Assembly (NCBI GenBank): GCA_016630955.3
Contig: CM049999.1
Location: 744,001-808,000, forward strand
Length of the DNA: 64,000 nucleotides
Direction of reading: 5' to 3'
DNA from: Didymella arachidicola
Lineage: Eukaryota > Ascomycota > Dothideomycetes > Pleosporales > Didymellaceae
The notes below the pieces were generated by a model. That model made no database searches and was not told the DNA's origin. It saw only the letters and a list, made by a program, of their open reading frames with translations. The translations under genes were made by a program, and so were the position numbers. This document shows positions 1 to 11,907 of this stretch, piece by piece; positions within the stretch are counted from its first letter, which is position 1, and each line of letters begins with the position of its first letter.

Positions 1-728
1 AAAGGAGTTTGCTCGAAGCTGAACTGTTCGCAGTTGGAATCCGGCTGAATAAAGACCCACCGTAAGCATTCCAGAACAAGCCCGGCAAATTACACTACTG
101 ATAAGTTCGCAGTAATATCTACCTGAAGCCCAAAAAGGCCGGCGGGATGAAGATCAACTTTCAAACGCCTCCCAAAGGTGGTCTTGACGAGAAGCTGATC
201 TACCAGGTACTGAAGGATTACAAGATCCTCAACGCCGAAGTGCTGATTCGCGACGAATACGCCACAATCGACGACTTCATCGACGTCATCAACATCAATC
301 ACCGCAAGTACATCAAGTGCCTGTACGTCTACAACAAGATCGACGCTATCAGCCTACCTCACTTAGACCAACTGGCACGCGAACCTCATACTGTCGTCAT
401 GTCTTGCGAGCTGGACCTCGGTCTCCAAGATGTTGTTGATCGGTGCTGGGAGGAGCTACAATTGATGCGCATCTATACGAAGAAGAGGGGCGATGATCCG
501 GACTTCAGCGAGGCCTTGATTGTGAGGAGAGGAAGCACGATCGAGGATGTTTGCGACCAGATCCACAGGACCATCAAGGAGACATTCAAGTTTGCGTTGG
601 TGTGGGGTGCAAGTGCAAAGCATATGCCTCAGAGAGTGGGTTTGGGACATCTCGTTGCGGATGAGGATGTTGTCAGCATCGTGGGTACGAAGAGTGGAAC
701 GCGCGAAGCTATGTTTGGAAAGGTGTAG
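1..728 (+). CDS. rbg1: Rbg1/DRG1-type GTPase, 3' part
   Basis: This is the C-terminal part of a developmentally regulated GTP-binding protein (DRG1/Rbg1 family), a cytoplasmic translation-associated OBG-like GTPase that in yeast works with a DFRP partner. The 5' end lies outside the window. Exons are 1-61 and 113-728; the 51-bp intron at 62-112 restores the family reading NKDPP/NIYLKPKKAGG. The G4 motif (NKID in YVYNKIDAIS) is visible, and a TGS domain runs from about MRIYTKK to the end, finishing in SGTREAMFGKV. About 224 residues of an expected ~365 are present. The P-loop and switch regions are upstream and could not be checked. The assignment is secure; DRG2/Rbg2 is less likely from the C-terminal sequence. 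Confidence 0.93.
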
Positions 729-1409
729 GAGAAGGAAGTACAAATATCAGATTCCTCGACGCTGTTACAGCTCACTCTGCGATATCGAATGTTCTATGCG
801 TGTGGGACGTCCCATTGGGCTTGACGTCCGGACCATGCAGAGTATATCACAAGAAGCGGTCATTGCCTAACAACTGCTCCAACAAGCATTGACTATCTCA
901 ATTACAGTTCTGCCGGTTTGAAGCAGGCTTGTTGGTGCTTTGTAACTCTGAAACTTCAAGTTACGCTCAACGCACTCGTGGTCGTAGGGCAGCAATCATG
1001 CTCGAGGAGGCAATGCTGGTCTCATGCGCGGCGGCGGTGGAGAATTGAGGTAATTGGAGGGAGCAGAAATATCTGTAGTCTTGAGTATCTCCTGTCTCAT
1101 TTAGCTTAATCAGTAGCTGGCCCTGTATTGCTCCTCTTGTACGTGACTAGGTTGAGATGCCTACCCAAAAAGTAGAAAGGCCTCGCCGGATATCGATGCC
1201 CTACATCTCAAGCACAGCCGTTAAGATGTAAAGCAAAAGAGCTTCAATTAGTGCGGTGGTGCGCGGAGATCTTCTTTTGCAGTTGATCGGTACTCTCTCC
1301 TTCACCAAGAGCCCCAAGAGAGTTCTTACGTCACGTCTTCACCTCACCCCTCCCTGACCTCCTCACTGCAACCTCCACTCGCCTTAAAACGAAGATTGCC
1401 AGTTTGACG
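729..1409. other. Intergenic, no gene seen
   Basis: This stretch holds the 3' flank of the DRG1 gene and the upstream flank of the next gene. Open frames here are short, lack splice signals and resemble no family. The last 150 bases are C/T-rich, as expected for a fungal promoter or 5' leader. Confidence 0.6.
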
Positions 1410-2377
1410 ATGGCGAAACAGCGACAAGACAAACCGTACGTTGTGGAAGACGAAGATCGTATCTCGAGCTGGCTTCGCGATGCTACGTTGAACGAGTACG
1501 GCGATGATGCCGACGAACTCGGCGACACAACAAACGTCGACCCAACCACGCCACAAAGACGACCATTGCTGCGCGAGTGCTACGAGAAAATTTCACCTAC
1601 CAGCACCAGCTTCTCCAATGGCTCTATCTTCGATACGCCACATTCTCCATTCAACAGTTGGATTGAGGATGTCTTCGACGACGAAATTCCGGATCGAGCT
1701 GCCACTGACGACTTCCTCCACCGCATTGAAGACGACAAGAGCATTTATGTCCCTCAAGCACAATCCGATACTGAGCCTGAGATCGAAAGTCGAAGCTCAT
1801 ACGATCCGCCAAGCGACGTCGCCGCTGATCACGAGGAAACATTCGATACTCTGCAAGGTACTTCAAAGACAGCAGCCCCGCCACCTCTTGATACAAATGA
1901 TCTACGGCCTACCTGGCTCACATCCTGCCTTCAATGCATCCACGCAGATTTACCGTGCTCGAGGAAAGCTCCAGCTTGCTCACGATGTAAGCGGAACGGC
2001 GGGGCAGCACTGTGTCTCCTCCATCGACGTCTATACCCCGAGGAGATACTCGATTCCGATGCAAAATGGTCAACAACCCTAAAACTGTTAAGGATGGAGG
2101 GTGAAGTCGACGAGGCTTGGAAGGGGAAGCTACGAATGGCCGACGAGGTGCGTTGTTTGCTGACGTACTCCATAACGGACTGACGGAATACTAGCTGCAA
2201 GCCAAATGGCGTACTCAGAACGACTACAAGAACTGGGTACTGCCAGCTGTCGATGGCTCGAGAGGCAATTTACGAAGTAACCGCGTGCGAATAGTGAAGG
2301 CGTATCCTGGTGAAGGCAGAGGCGAGCGTAAGGACCGTTACAACTACCAGGAGCTCTCTGTGGCGATGGAAGACTGA
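1410..2377 (+). CDS. Unnamed protein with zinc-cluster-like Cys motif
   Basis: A predicted 306-residue protein from exons 1410-2147 and 2195-2377. The 47-bp intron (2148-2194) is supported because splicing extends the protein by 60 codons to a clean stop. The N-terminal half is acidic and low in complexity. Near residue 175 there is a Cys array spaced CX2CX6CX6CX2CX8C, starting at SCLQC and ending in AALCLLHRR. This resembles a fungal Zn2Cys6 cluster but sits mid-protein and has a longer last spacing. The C-terminal exon is basic (VRIVKAYPGEGRGERKDRY). I recognise no named family. Nucleic-acid binding is an inference only. An in-frame TTG lies 6 bases upstream, but the ATG at 1410 is the natural start. 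Confidence 0.75.
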
Positions 2378-3058
2378 TCACAGACAATGAAAAGCAGAGG
2401 ATGGAAAGAAACGCAAAGAGCACGCTTCCGCACGGCTGAGACTAGTCATGAGCTCGGAACTTGGAAGTTACCGGGGTAAGAAATTGGATTGAATGCATTC
2501 GCGAACGAGCAGTATCGTTGTGGTTTGCTGGACCACGGTATCTCTAGAGATTTGAACAGCAGGGTCTTGACATCGCATTGGAGATGCATAGGTATCGTCA
2601 TCGGCCCTTGGTTATCCAACTGTATGGCAGGTCCAGCTGGATGTCGAAGGTACTTCTGGTATATTCTCGAATGCAACGCATACTAGAGTCTCCATAATTC
2701 GCATTCGAGATCGTGGTTTTCGACTTAATCCATGGACTGTTATTTCGCGCAGAATTCCTGAAGATGTGATGCATGATGGTTGGGAGGTTCGAAGTCTGAG
2801 TGGCGTGTTAGCGCGTGCCAGCGCCAAGCCGAGTGACGAACATCCAGACCATGGCGGCGGTGCACTGCAGGCGCTCACATTCAACATCTACCAACCCCAC
2901 TCCATCTCCATCGCTCGCGAAACTGTATCTCAGCACCCTACACGCGTCGCCGTCAGGTGATCTCCCAGAAGTATTCTCCTCACACCTTGCGCTCGAAGCG
3001 CCGCCGCCGACAAGCTTCCCGCCTTTCAAAAGTAGCTTCAGTGCTCGAATCGCCCACC
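2378..3058. other. Intergenic, no gene seen
   Basis: The stretch separates two same-strand genes. Several overlapping short open frames occur on both strands, but none has a recognisable domain or a coherent splice pattern. The end of the stretch is the upstream flank of the small V-ATPase subunit gene. Confidence 0.55.
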
Positions 3059-3378
3059 ATGGTCAAGCCCATCGTTTCCGCCATGAACGCATGGACATGC
3101 ATCGTCCTGTCTGTGTTCGCCATTGTCATTCTGTCCACCATCGGAGCACTCTTCAAGTCGGGTAGTCACACAGTGCTGGGTGGAGACGAGGATCCGGAGG
3201 ATGGTAACGCCGTTGCTGGCGCAGTCTTTGGAGCGGTGTTTATTTACATTGTAGGCTGAATCGTTTGCAAGCAGTGGGTATAGGCGCTGACGATTCACAG
3301 GGCTTCTTTGTCTTTTGTGGCTTCCAGGCCTTCCTTCACATCCGCGAAAGCCGTCGTGGCGCGATAAGCCTGTCCTAA
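3059..3378 (+). CDS. V-ATPase f subunit / RNase kappa-like small membrane protein
   Basis: An 89-residue two-helix membrane protein similar to yeast YPR170W-B, the f subunit of the V-ATPase membrane (Vo) sector and relative of animal RNASEK. Exons are 3059-3250 and 3301-3378, with a 50-bp intron at 3251-3300. Family features seen are an N-terminal helix (WTCIVLSVFAIVILS), the conserved acidic loop (DEDPEDGNAVAG) and a second helix containing GFFVFCGFQ. Spliced length and spacing between the loop and second helix match the yeast protein. The donor is GTAGGC, an uncommon form, but the in-frame TGA immediately after it forces splicing at or before this point. It probably acts in vacuolar proton pumping. 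The family call rests on remembered sequence similarity. Confidence 0.88.
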
Positions 3379-4299
3379 TTGTCATGAAGGCATACAGCAC
3401 ACTAGACCCTCTGGGAGTGCTTGGACTTACTCAATGGTAATCGATTATCGATGCTAGAGGTGACGTTCTCTAGCAGTGGAATTGAGTTGCAGGAACTAGA
3501 TGTTTGCTTTCTACACCACAGCATACGGCGTTGATTGGGATGGGTTGTTTGATACCGGCTTTCAGGTGCATGTACAGCTTACGAGACATCTTGTCAATAA
3601 TCAACCTTGACACTACAAGCGACTTTGCTATCTTGAGCTGAGCAGAAGCCAAAACGATTCATGTTTGCGAACGTTCGATACTCAGCATGGAGCGAATGAG
3701 CTCTAATGATGACATGTGATGCCTAGTCTGGTACAGATATATTGCCTGCACGAGCACGATGTCGCTTTCCTCGTCACGGTGAGTGCCGGATTGCGCATTA
3801 GCGCAGGTGATGGTGCTCTTTCAGGCGTCATGTGCCGAAATCGGCAAGTGAACAATGGCGCACCTTCCCAAGTACCAGGGTGCCTCAGAAAAGTGCAACA
3901 AGCCCGAGTGCAGATGCTGAAACTGTCGAAACAAGAGGCAACGGCATCCTGCAGCGGAAGCGCCGACGCAGGTTCATTCATCACGCTTGTTGGGCGATTG
4001 GAAAGCGCCGGCGGTGAACGCGCGAGGTGCGCCCGGCCGACCTGGACTGATGAACCCTGGTCGGCGAATGCGCTTGGTCATTCAGCGTCTACCACGCCTC
4101 TCACTACCGTGGTAGTTCGCACCACCTGCGCTGGATCCTTTCACTCTCCTTCTTTACCACTCGTCTGTGACTCTCCAACAAATACAAACTCTCGACTGCC
4201 ACATAACCTCCTTATCTCCCGCCGTCGCCATCCTACCCTCCCTGCCCACATCCCGAAGACTAGGGCACCGGTTACTTGCACGCCGAAAGAGAAGACAGT
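3379..4299. other. Intergenic; promoter of the E2 gene and a short Cys-rich ORF
   Basis: No supported gene. A frame of about 200 codons runs across the stretch into the next gene, but its composition and lack of homology suggest chance. Within it, an ATG-started 21-codon frame at 3855-3920 encodes a peptide ending KCNKPECRC. The segment just before 4300 is C/T-rich and is the likely 5' leader of the ubiquitin-conjugating enzyme. Confidence 0.5.
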
Positions 4300-5120
4300 A
4301 TGGCGGACGCAGCGCAACGTGTGCTCATGAACGAGTTCAAGGCTCTCAGCAAGGAGACATGGACCCGTATCGAGGTATGTTACCTTGTGTCCTTTGTGTC
4401 GCTCATCGAGTGGCCGCCACCGAGGAGCAGGAACTGACCAACCTACAGCTGTTGAACGACAACGTTTTTGAGTGGAGCGTAGGACTCATTGTCCTGAACC
4501 CAGATTCGCTGTACTACGGGGGTTATTTCAAGGCCAAGATGACCTTTCCTCGCAACTACCCTCACTCCCCTCCCGGTATGTCACTTCAGTACCCTGGGAC
4601 CAAAGATGGCAGGAAGACCTCTCTGAACAGTAACTGACGCATAATAGATTTCAAATTCGTACGCCCACTGTACCACCCCAACATCTACCCTGACGGCCGC
4701 CTCTGCATTTCCATCCTCCACCCGCCCGGCGACGACGAGATGTCAGGCGAGCTCGCCGCAGAGCGCTGGTCGCCCGTCCAACGTGCCGAGACCGTTCTCC
4801 TATCTATCCTCTCGCTCCTCGATGACGCTGAGACATCCTCGCCTGCCAACGTCGACGCCGGCGTCATGCTGCGTAACAAGCCGGACGAATACAAGGAGAT
4901 GGTCAAGAAGGATACGGAGGCCTCGAAAGCGGACATCCCGGCTGGCTTTGTGATGCCAACACATGAGTCTGCTTGGAAGCGCAAAGAAGAGGAGGGAGAC
5001 TTTGAGATGAGCTGGGAGGACAGCGATGTAGAGAGTTTCGGCGGGAGTGAGAGCGACTTCGACGAGGAGATGGATTCTGACTTCGAGGGCGAGGAGGATG
5101 AGGATGAGGACGAGAAGTGA
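4300..5120 (+). CDS. cdc34: Ubiquitin-conjugating enzyme E2, Cdc34/UBE2R type
   Basis: Predicted 224-residue E2 enzyme. Exons are 4300-4374, 4449-4575 and 4648-5120, with introns of 74 and 72 bp. The UBC fold covers roughly residues 5-165: the strand motif YYGGYFKAKMTFP, the HPNIYPDGRLCISIL segment with the catalytic cysteine, and after it the insertion HPPGDDEMSGELAAERW, which is diagnostic of the Cdc34/Ubc7 group. The C-terminus ends in a strongly acidic tail (FDEEMDSDFEGEEDEDEDEK), which points to Cdc34/UBE2R, the E2 that works with SCF (cullin-RING) ligases in cell-cycle protein turnover. A Ubc7/UBE2G-like role is less likely because those enzymes lack the acidic tail. Confidence 0.92.
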
Positions 5121-6032
5121 AGGTGCTCACCATTCGCACTGCGGTCCCCGCCTCTTCCCTTTTGGTTTCAGTCTTTGTATCTTTTGGTTTTCTAACAGCG
5201 CGGCGTCAGGTTTCCAGGGACTCTCTTTACAGGGCTAGGGAGAGTCAGAAGCGCGTCTGTCTCGGCCACGGCTTTATCTGCATGCATTGGGAGGCGTTCA
5301 GCATCTCTTTATTTAGGTATCTGGAATATCGCATCTAGAGGGGGTCATCTCATCCATATTTACATTGTAGCCGGAAAGCTATCAACATATCAACTATCAC
5401 AATCCTCCTTCCTCTAGTCGTTGAGTCATCTGTTAACCGAATAAGACCTGGATAGGGACCTCGGGATGTCTCACCCGCACCTTGGAGTGCCCTCACGAGT
5501 ACAGTCACTGCGGATTTGTAGGACACGTACCACACGAATAGGACATGAAAGCTCAAACTCCGGTAAATTATTCCGCTATCATGATGCGCACCCAGATCGT
5601 AATAGGGTCATGCTCCAGTATATGTCACGCCCCAGGCCGCTATATCTACTGTGTGCGCAGCCTGGGCTGCGTCTTTTGCGCAACGAAACAAGCGCTCCTT
5701 CTGAAACTGCAGCGGCCGTTATCCAACTCGTGACTGTTCTTCGTCCTCGTCTATGCACAGAAGCCGTATCCCTGGCCTTCCTGACCCGGCTCTCTCGACT
5801 GTTTCGGGCCCTGGCTCTCCAACCCCTCTCATTGCAGCCTCACTTCCTCCGCTTCATTCCTCTGTGCTCCGCTCACTCGTACGCTGGATGCACATGCTAT
5901 CGCAGACCGGTATCGATGGAAAATATATGGAAAGGGTATCGATCAAGATGTGCAAGGCCCAGAAAAGATGAATACGTTGCGCTGCCTCCTTCTCTTCCCT
6001 TCTGCTGTATCTTAATGTTGACGTTGTCGCGC
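5121..6032. other. Convergent intergenic, 3' flanks
   Basis: This lies between the ends of cdc34 (+) and cla4 (-), so it holds two 3' flanks. A plus-strand frame of about 340 codons spans 5466-6491, but its 3' part is antisense to the Cla4 kinase domain and the rest has no family features. I regard it as a shadow. Confidence 0.6.
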
Positions 6033-8661
6033 TTAGTGGCTGCCATTCTTCCTGAAGTTGAGCAGCTGGCTGAGGCTGTTGAGGCTGCATCCGCTCTTGA
6101 GAAAGTCATGGCTCATGAGCTCGGACGCGCTGGCGCGGCTCTTTACGTCGACGCAGAGACAGACAGAGAGGAAGGCCTTGAGTTCCTTGGAAAGCTTATC
6201 GGGCTTCTTGAGGCGGGGTGTGCCGTTTGTGGCGATGAGGTAGAGGGCTTTCAGCGGCTCTTCGTTAAGGTATGGCGGCTCGGACTCGATCATTTCGATG
6301 GCCATGATACCCAGGGACCAGATATCGACCTTGTTGCCATACTCTTTCTGCTTGACGACCTCGGGTGCCATCCAGTAGGGTGTCCCGACCATTGTTGCGC
6401 GCTTGGATCGCTGTTCGGTAAGCTTGGCGCAGAAACCAAAATCGGCTGCAGAGCTGTTAGCTTGAATCGAATTGCAAGTGCGAGCTGCTAAACGTACTAA
6501 TCTTGACGTTGCCACGTCCGTCGAGCAGAACATTATCACTCTTGATGTCTCGGTGAATGATGTTCTGGTTGTGCAGGTGCTCAAGACCCTTGCAAGTCTA
6601 TAAAGAGGTTAGCAGATGCCATCACCACATTGGACGTGTTCTTACCTCGAAGCAGATAGTAGCGATCTGGTCTTCGGTGATAGTAGGGTTGTTGTCAATG
6701 ACATCGGTCAGAGCGCCACCCTCCATAAATTCCATCACTACCCAAAGTTCTGATTGCTCTTCTTGCAGGAAAGCATCGAGGAAGTTAACGATGTTGGGGT
6801 GCTTGCTGTCCTTCATGACGATAATTTCGTTGACGATCAGCTCCTTACGAGGCTGGTTGCGGAGGTCCATCTGCTTGATGGCGACCTGAGCACGCGGTCC
6901 ATTTTCCTGGAGAATGCGGCGTGCCATAGGCGAGGTGGCGCCTTCGCGGATACGAGCAACATAAACGGAGCCACTGGCACCCTGACCAATCTTCTTCTGC
7001 TTGTTGTATGACTCCAAAGGCTTGTCCTTCGAGACAACTTCTCGGAGCTTTGCCATGACTTCGCTCTCGGACATGCTCGACATACGGACGTCCTTTCGCG
7101 GCGCCTCTTCCTTTGGCTTTGCAGTGAGCGCTGCCTCGGCCTTCTTGACCGCATCGTTCGCTGGCGCTCCGGTAGGCTTTGCAACGTTCAATGGCTTGGG
7201 TGCCGCAGACGAGCCCTGGTATTGCTTCTGTTGCTGTGGTTGAGCACGGACTTGTGGAACCTGGTTTTGGGATCCTGAGTAGCTCGAGCTGGGCTGAATC
7301 GGTGGGCGTTGTTGCGAGGTGGCAGCCTTGGACTGCGGCGAGGTGCCGTATCCGGAACCGTTCTGCTGCTGCCGTGGCGCGGAGGGAGCAGGGCGCTGAG
7401 CTGCCATTTGGCGCAGAGAGCCGGGCGCTTGAGCTGCAGGAGCCCTTTGCGACCCGGGCGTCGAAGGAGGTGGGCGGGAAGGATTATAACGTGATGGGCT
7501 CGCGTCTCTTTCATCGTAGCTACCTCCGCCGAACTCTTGCTGGGCCAACGGGACCTTCTTTTGTGGTATCGAGGCATTGTACGCAGCCAATTCCTCGCGC
7601 TCTCGCCTTTCCTGTTCCTGTCTTTGCCTCTCACGCTCACGCTCACGCTGCATTCGGACTTGTTCCTCTTGTCTGCGTCGTTCTTGATCGTAGCGATCTG
7701 CTGAGGAAGCGCTGTTCTGCTGGGGAGCCGAGTAACCGCCTGAAGGGGGGGTATTCTGTCGCGAGCCCATGCTATAACTATCCTTGCGCTGGTACTGAGT
7801 CGGAGGCGCAGGACGAGGAGGTGCGACTGAGTTTCCACCGCCACCATACCCAAGCTGCTTCTCCGATCCAGTGTTGACACCGGGGGTAGGGGTAAGGCTC
7901 GAGTACTGCTGAGGGTCGTCCGCGCGCTTGACGAGTTTCTCTGTGTAGAATTCGAGAACTTCGAGCACAGCCTTGGGGTTCTTTGCATAATCATCCTTTG
8001 TCAGTGCAGACGCGGTCAACAGTTTCTCCCACTCTACAGGCAAGCCTACGAATGCGCCGCTCGTTGGGTCAAAACCAACGTGCACTCTGTGAGTGAAGTT
8101 TGTGGGGTTACTGACACCGCCCATGCTAGGGCAGCGCTGGTATATGCTGTCGATCCAGGAGTAGACCTCGTCGTCAGTCTCGACTTTGCATGTGATGATC
8201 TTTGTTGGCCCATCGCGGGGTGGTGATGAGCCTTTGCTGGAGTTGAGCGAGCGTGTAATCTCGAAGGAGAGGGGCTGTGTATCAGACCTCTCGACACCGA
8301 GGATGTCGCGCAATTGGATAGTGTTGGACACCTTGGAGGCATTTGCGCTCTTGAAGAAGTTCAGCTCGAATTCCTTGAGGACGAGCCACCGATCTGCCCA
8401 AACGAATGACTTGAACAGACCCTCATCCTTGACCTTGACCATGCCCTCCTTGACCACAGCGGACGAAGAGACGCTCCTCTCGGTCTGTGACCGCGAGATC
8501 GACATCGATGAACCGTGACCATAGGTCGGCGTCTGCATGCTGAGGCCAGCCATGTTGCCAGGTAGTGTGCTACTGGTGTTCGGCGTGAGTGCGAGTCGTG
8601 GTCGGTCTGTCGGTGGTCTCGGCGCCGGACGGGCATCCATGAATTGGTTGTTCGAATACAT
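6033..8661 (-). CDS. cla4: PAK-family kinase Cla4 (PH + CRIB + kinase)
   Basis: An 842-residue p21-activated kinase. In coding order exons are 8661-6646, 6597-6498 and 6445-6033; introns are 48 bp (6598-6645) and 52 bp (6446-6497). A PH domain lies near residues 69-180 (KEGMVKVKDEGLFKSFVW onward) and is followed directly by a CRIB motif (SNPTNFTHRVHVGFDP) for Cdc42/Rac binding. A long Pro/Gln/Ser-rich linker with a coiled Glu/Arg-rich stretch precedes the C-terminal kinase: glycine loop GQGASGSV, lysine in VAIKQMD, HRDIKSDN catalytic loop, DFG, and PAK activation segment MVGTPYWMAPE. The PH-CRIB order separates Cla4 from Ste20. It should act in polarity, septation and hyphal growth. All key catalytic residues are present. 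Confidence 0.95.
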
Positions 8662-8662
8662 G

Positions 8663-8760
8663 CTTTCAGAAGGTCAGCAGGGACGATTGATTGGTCGTGA
8701 ACAGTAATGATGGTAGAGCACCGCGTTTTGGTGCGGGCGAGACAGTCTGAGGTTGCTTAC
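8663..8760 (-). other. Predicted 5' UTR intron of cla4
   Basis: On the minus strand a GTAAGC donor (8760-8755) and a CTGAC branch-like motif followed by an AAAG acceptor (8663) bound a 98-bp intron. The acceptor lies one base upstream of the cla4 ATG at 8661. The structure is read from splice signals only. Confidence 0.6.
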
Positions 8761-10109
8761 TTGAAAACACGATTCACCCAGTCAACAACAAGAGGCGTGA
8801 GAGCTCTACAATAGCGAACGGCGGTGAATAGCGGGGCTCAGCGAGGCCGACAACACGGAGAGTGGGCAGGCGGGGCGTGCTGCTGCAGCGATGGTACTAC
8901 AAGCTACTACTCTGCCTGCTCGAGGTACTCAGGATCCCTAGAGGCCGTGGAGTCTGGGTGAGGCGACGGTGGTCCTCGCAGACGGTGTCCGTCGGGCTGC
9001 ACTGCGCCGGTCGAGCAGTCCTGGCCTGCTTTGAGCGGGGGAGGCGTGGAGGTCGATGTCACGCCGGAAACGAGGGCTCAGCGCTGCATCTGTATAAAGC
9101 AAGAAGTAGAGGAGACTGAAGCTGTGAGCGCGCGGTGAGCGTCTCTGCGCGGCAGCGAAGTGGTTGGAGTCGTGACTTGGTGGTGCCCCGTCTGCTGTCT
9201 ACTAGCGTCAAGGGTCAAGCGCTAAAGCCGCGGAAACTCTCGACGTGCTCGTTCAACCAATCAACAGTCAGTCAGCAAGTGCTCGCCCACCAAGAACCAG
9301 GGTGTGATCGCCACAGGATCGCTGACAAGCAGGCTGAACAGAAATTGCATGCAGCGTGCGCGAAGAATCCGGATTTGCTGCTCACTGGCGATTGCGGCGT
9401 GTTGACAGCGACGAGCAGCTCTCAGCGACGTGCCGGCCGGCGGCTGCGCGCCCGCAGCTTGATCGCCCGAGCGTTTCAGGACCGCAGTGTGTTGAGCCAA
9501 GCGTGCCTTTGAAACGCTTCTACCGTTATAGGATCGCACAGACAAACCTTCCATTGCCGCCACCACTGCACTTGTGGAAGGTTCCCCTGGTGTACCTGGG
9601 AAGCCTATGCTCTTTGCACGGCTTTTCGGCCGGGAATAGATAATGAGGGAGATATGATGTCAAAGGCAGTCTCTTGCAACATGGCTGTCAATCTTCTACA
9701 TGCATGGGCCTTGTTGCCAAAATGTCGAATGCTGCGACATCTTGTAGTTCGTTTTGCTTGTGCTTCCAGGCTGCGACCTTCGACTCTCACAACACTGCGA
9801 CATGCAGTTTCAAGCTCCGTTCAACTACGGTGTTCACAACTCGAAACGAATATGTTGTCCGTTAAAGAGCGCGTATTGCTTACTGTTTAGGGGCAGACGC
9901 CGTCAGCAAACGCACTGAGCATGGAGTGACATGCTGTAGTCCATCATGACTGCATTGAATGAAGCCAAAGACGGGGACTCCACTGAACGCAGGGACGAGA
10001 AATAGTTCGGGCGAGAGCTGCTCCAGACAGCAAGTTAACGCATGTCTGTATCTGGTTCATCAAGCGACAAGAGCTATATTTGCGGTGTCGATTTTCGTGG
10101 CAACTCAGC
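8761..10109. other. Intergenic, cla4 promoter and antiporter 3' flank
   Basis: No supported gene in about 1.3 kb. Short open frames on both strands have no family features. The portion near 8761-8900 is probably the first, non-coding exon and promoter of cla4. The portion near 9900-10109 is the 3' flank of the antiporter. Confidence 0.55.
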
Positions 10110-11907
10110 CTACTCGACGCCCCAAACTCCGAGTACGTCTCTGCCAGCGCCTTCTTGCTGCTTGTTCTTCCGCTTTTGGATCTTCTTGACTCTTCGAACA
10201 GACAAGCCAACACCAAGAGGACCAATGATAGTGCAAAGCACGATTGCCCAAGTAACGACGAGGAAGATATTCGATGGCTCGTCTGTACGGGTACCAGATG
10301 CTGAGAAAATGCCGTTCGACTCAGCCACGCCGGATATCAGGAACCCTATCTCACCACGTGCACACATTGCTAACGCGAGTATGAGAGGCGGATGTATCGA
10401 TAGAGGCTTCCGTGGACTTGGTGAGCTTCTCCGCTGATCACTGAACGTTGGCGCTGGGGTCGCAGCAGCGGTCTGATCGATGCACGGCTCAGGAGCTGCG
10501 TCGGAAGGTTCCTGATTCGCCCCAATACTTGATTTAGTCTTCCCCCAGACGTGAGGTACAGCCGGATACTTTAGGCTTCTCAGCAGACGGTGCGTGGTCT
10601 TAAAGGGAGCAATCGATAGCCTGGCGAGCCACAGACCGCAGACCAGTTTTGCGAGCGCCATGAGGACTGTGTACACAACACCTCGCCAGACAATCGCTCC
10701 ACGAAACATGCGCGTGATTGGGATGGAGAATCCAATCGAGGCGAAGAACAGCGGCTGCAGTATCCTTGACACAGCCTGGGCATAGTACTTCTCATAGATC
10801 GCCGAGCCGCATGAGCTATCAAGTTCCTCGTGTTGCGCTTTCAGGGTCTCATTTGGAACAGAAGGACTGCGCGTCTCCTTCCGTCTGCTGGGTCCAGCAC
10901 CGTCATCAGGTATTGCATTGCCAGAGCTTGTGGCGATGGTCACTTTATTGGTAATAGTCGCAGGCTTGATTGGTGTCTTGATCTCAGCGTGGGCTACTTC
11001 AGAATCCCACCAGCTGATGGTCGTACCTGCGATCCATGCTGCGAACAAGTTTGATGTTCCAGCATAGGTCGCAGCAGTGATGAGTGCAACGAGAAGCGCT
11101 GTATGAAACGTAAAGGCAGCATGCGTCTGTGACAAGAGCTTGTTGAGTAATGCCACGGGATGAGCTTCGCGATATCTGTTAAGCTGTAAGGTAACGGGCT
11201 TAAGAACGCAGCAGCATACCAAAGGCACCACGACAGCAAAGGCGACTGAGACTAGGACAGGACGAATAACGGTAATGGCGTTGAAGTTCTCGCCTCCAAG
11301 GTTGGAGATGACCTGGACCATCACTAGACCAACGATATCATCCATCATAGCTGCGCTGGTAAGAACTACGCCGAGACGGGAGGACGAGAGGCCGCTGGAG
11401 CCCAGCACAGTGAATGTAGTGCCCAGGCTCGTGGAGCACAATGCAGCACCTGCTGCGAAGGCTTGCACCGGGGTGGCATTAAGGAGACCTTGGAGCGTGT
11501 AAGACAGGCCGATGGGAACGCAGATGCCGGTCAGAGCAACTCCAGATGAGAGGAGCAGGTTGGCCTTTAGGGATTGAAAAGATGTGTGCAGGCCACCTGA
11601 CAACATTAGCTTTCATTCAGTGCATTTTCGATAACGACGAACCCTCATATACTAGCAGTATCAAGCCAAGGTAGCCCAGTTGGACAATAACTTGTTCATT
11701 TTCTGTGGACAGCCATTTGGTACCTGGGGTTCCCCACGCAATTCCAATCAAGACCTGACCCAGGAGCCCGCAGTACAGAACCTGGTCAAGTGCTGCATTA
11801 ACGACATTGAGCAGTAACAGAAACGATACAAGGATCAATATGGTATGAATACCGGGTTCGTGATACGGTAGAGAAGCGAAGTTCTCAGACGCAGCGTCCG
11901 CGGTCAT
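10110..11907 (-). CDS. CPA2-type cation/H+ antiporter
   Basis: A 583-residue multi-pass membrane protein of the monovalent cation:proton antiporter-2 (Na+/H+ exchanger) superfamily. Exons are 11907-11643 and 11596-10110, with a 46-bp intron (11597-11642). Hydrophobic segments begin at residue 18 (HTILILVSFLLLLNVV). The discontinuous-helix region appears as AGAALCSTSLGTTFTVL, followed by SAAMMDDIVGLVMV, which carries the paired acidic residues (DD) expected in the ion-binding helix. A hydrophilic loop near residues 315-365 and a Ser/Pro-rich loop near 450-490 interrupt the later helices. It should exchange K+ or Na+ for H+; Kha1-like function is possible, but the protein is shorter than yeast Kha1. 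The donor GTTCGT is weak, but the frame supports it. Confidence 0.85.

Noticed and set aside
3716..4330. Plus-strand frame of about 200 codons before cdc34
   Set aside because: It overlaps the cdc34 start and its likely leader, has low-complexity Ser/Thr/Pro sequence and matches no family.
5466..6491. Plus-strand open frame of about 340 codons
   Set aside because: Its 3' part is exactly antisense to the Cla4 kinase domain, and the remainder has no domain or splice context.
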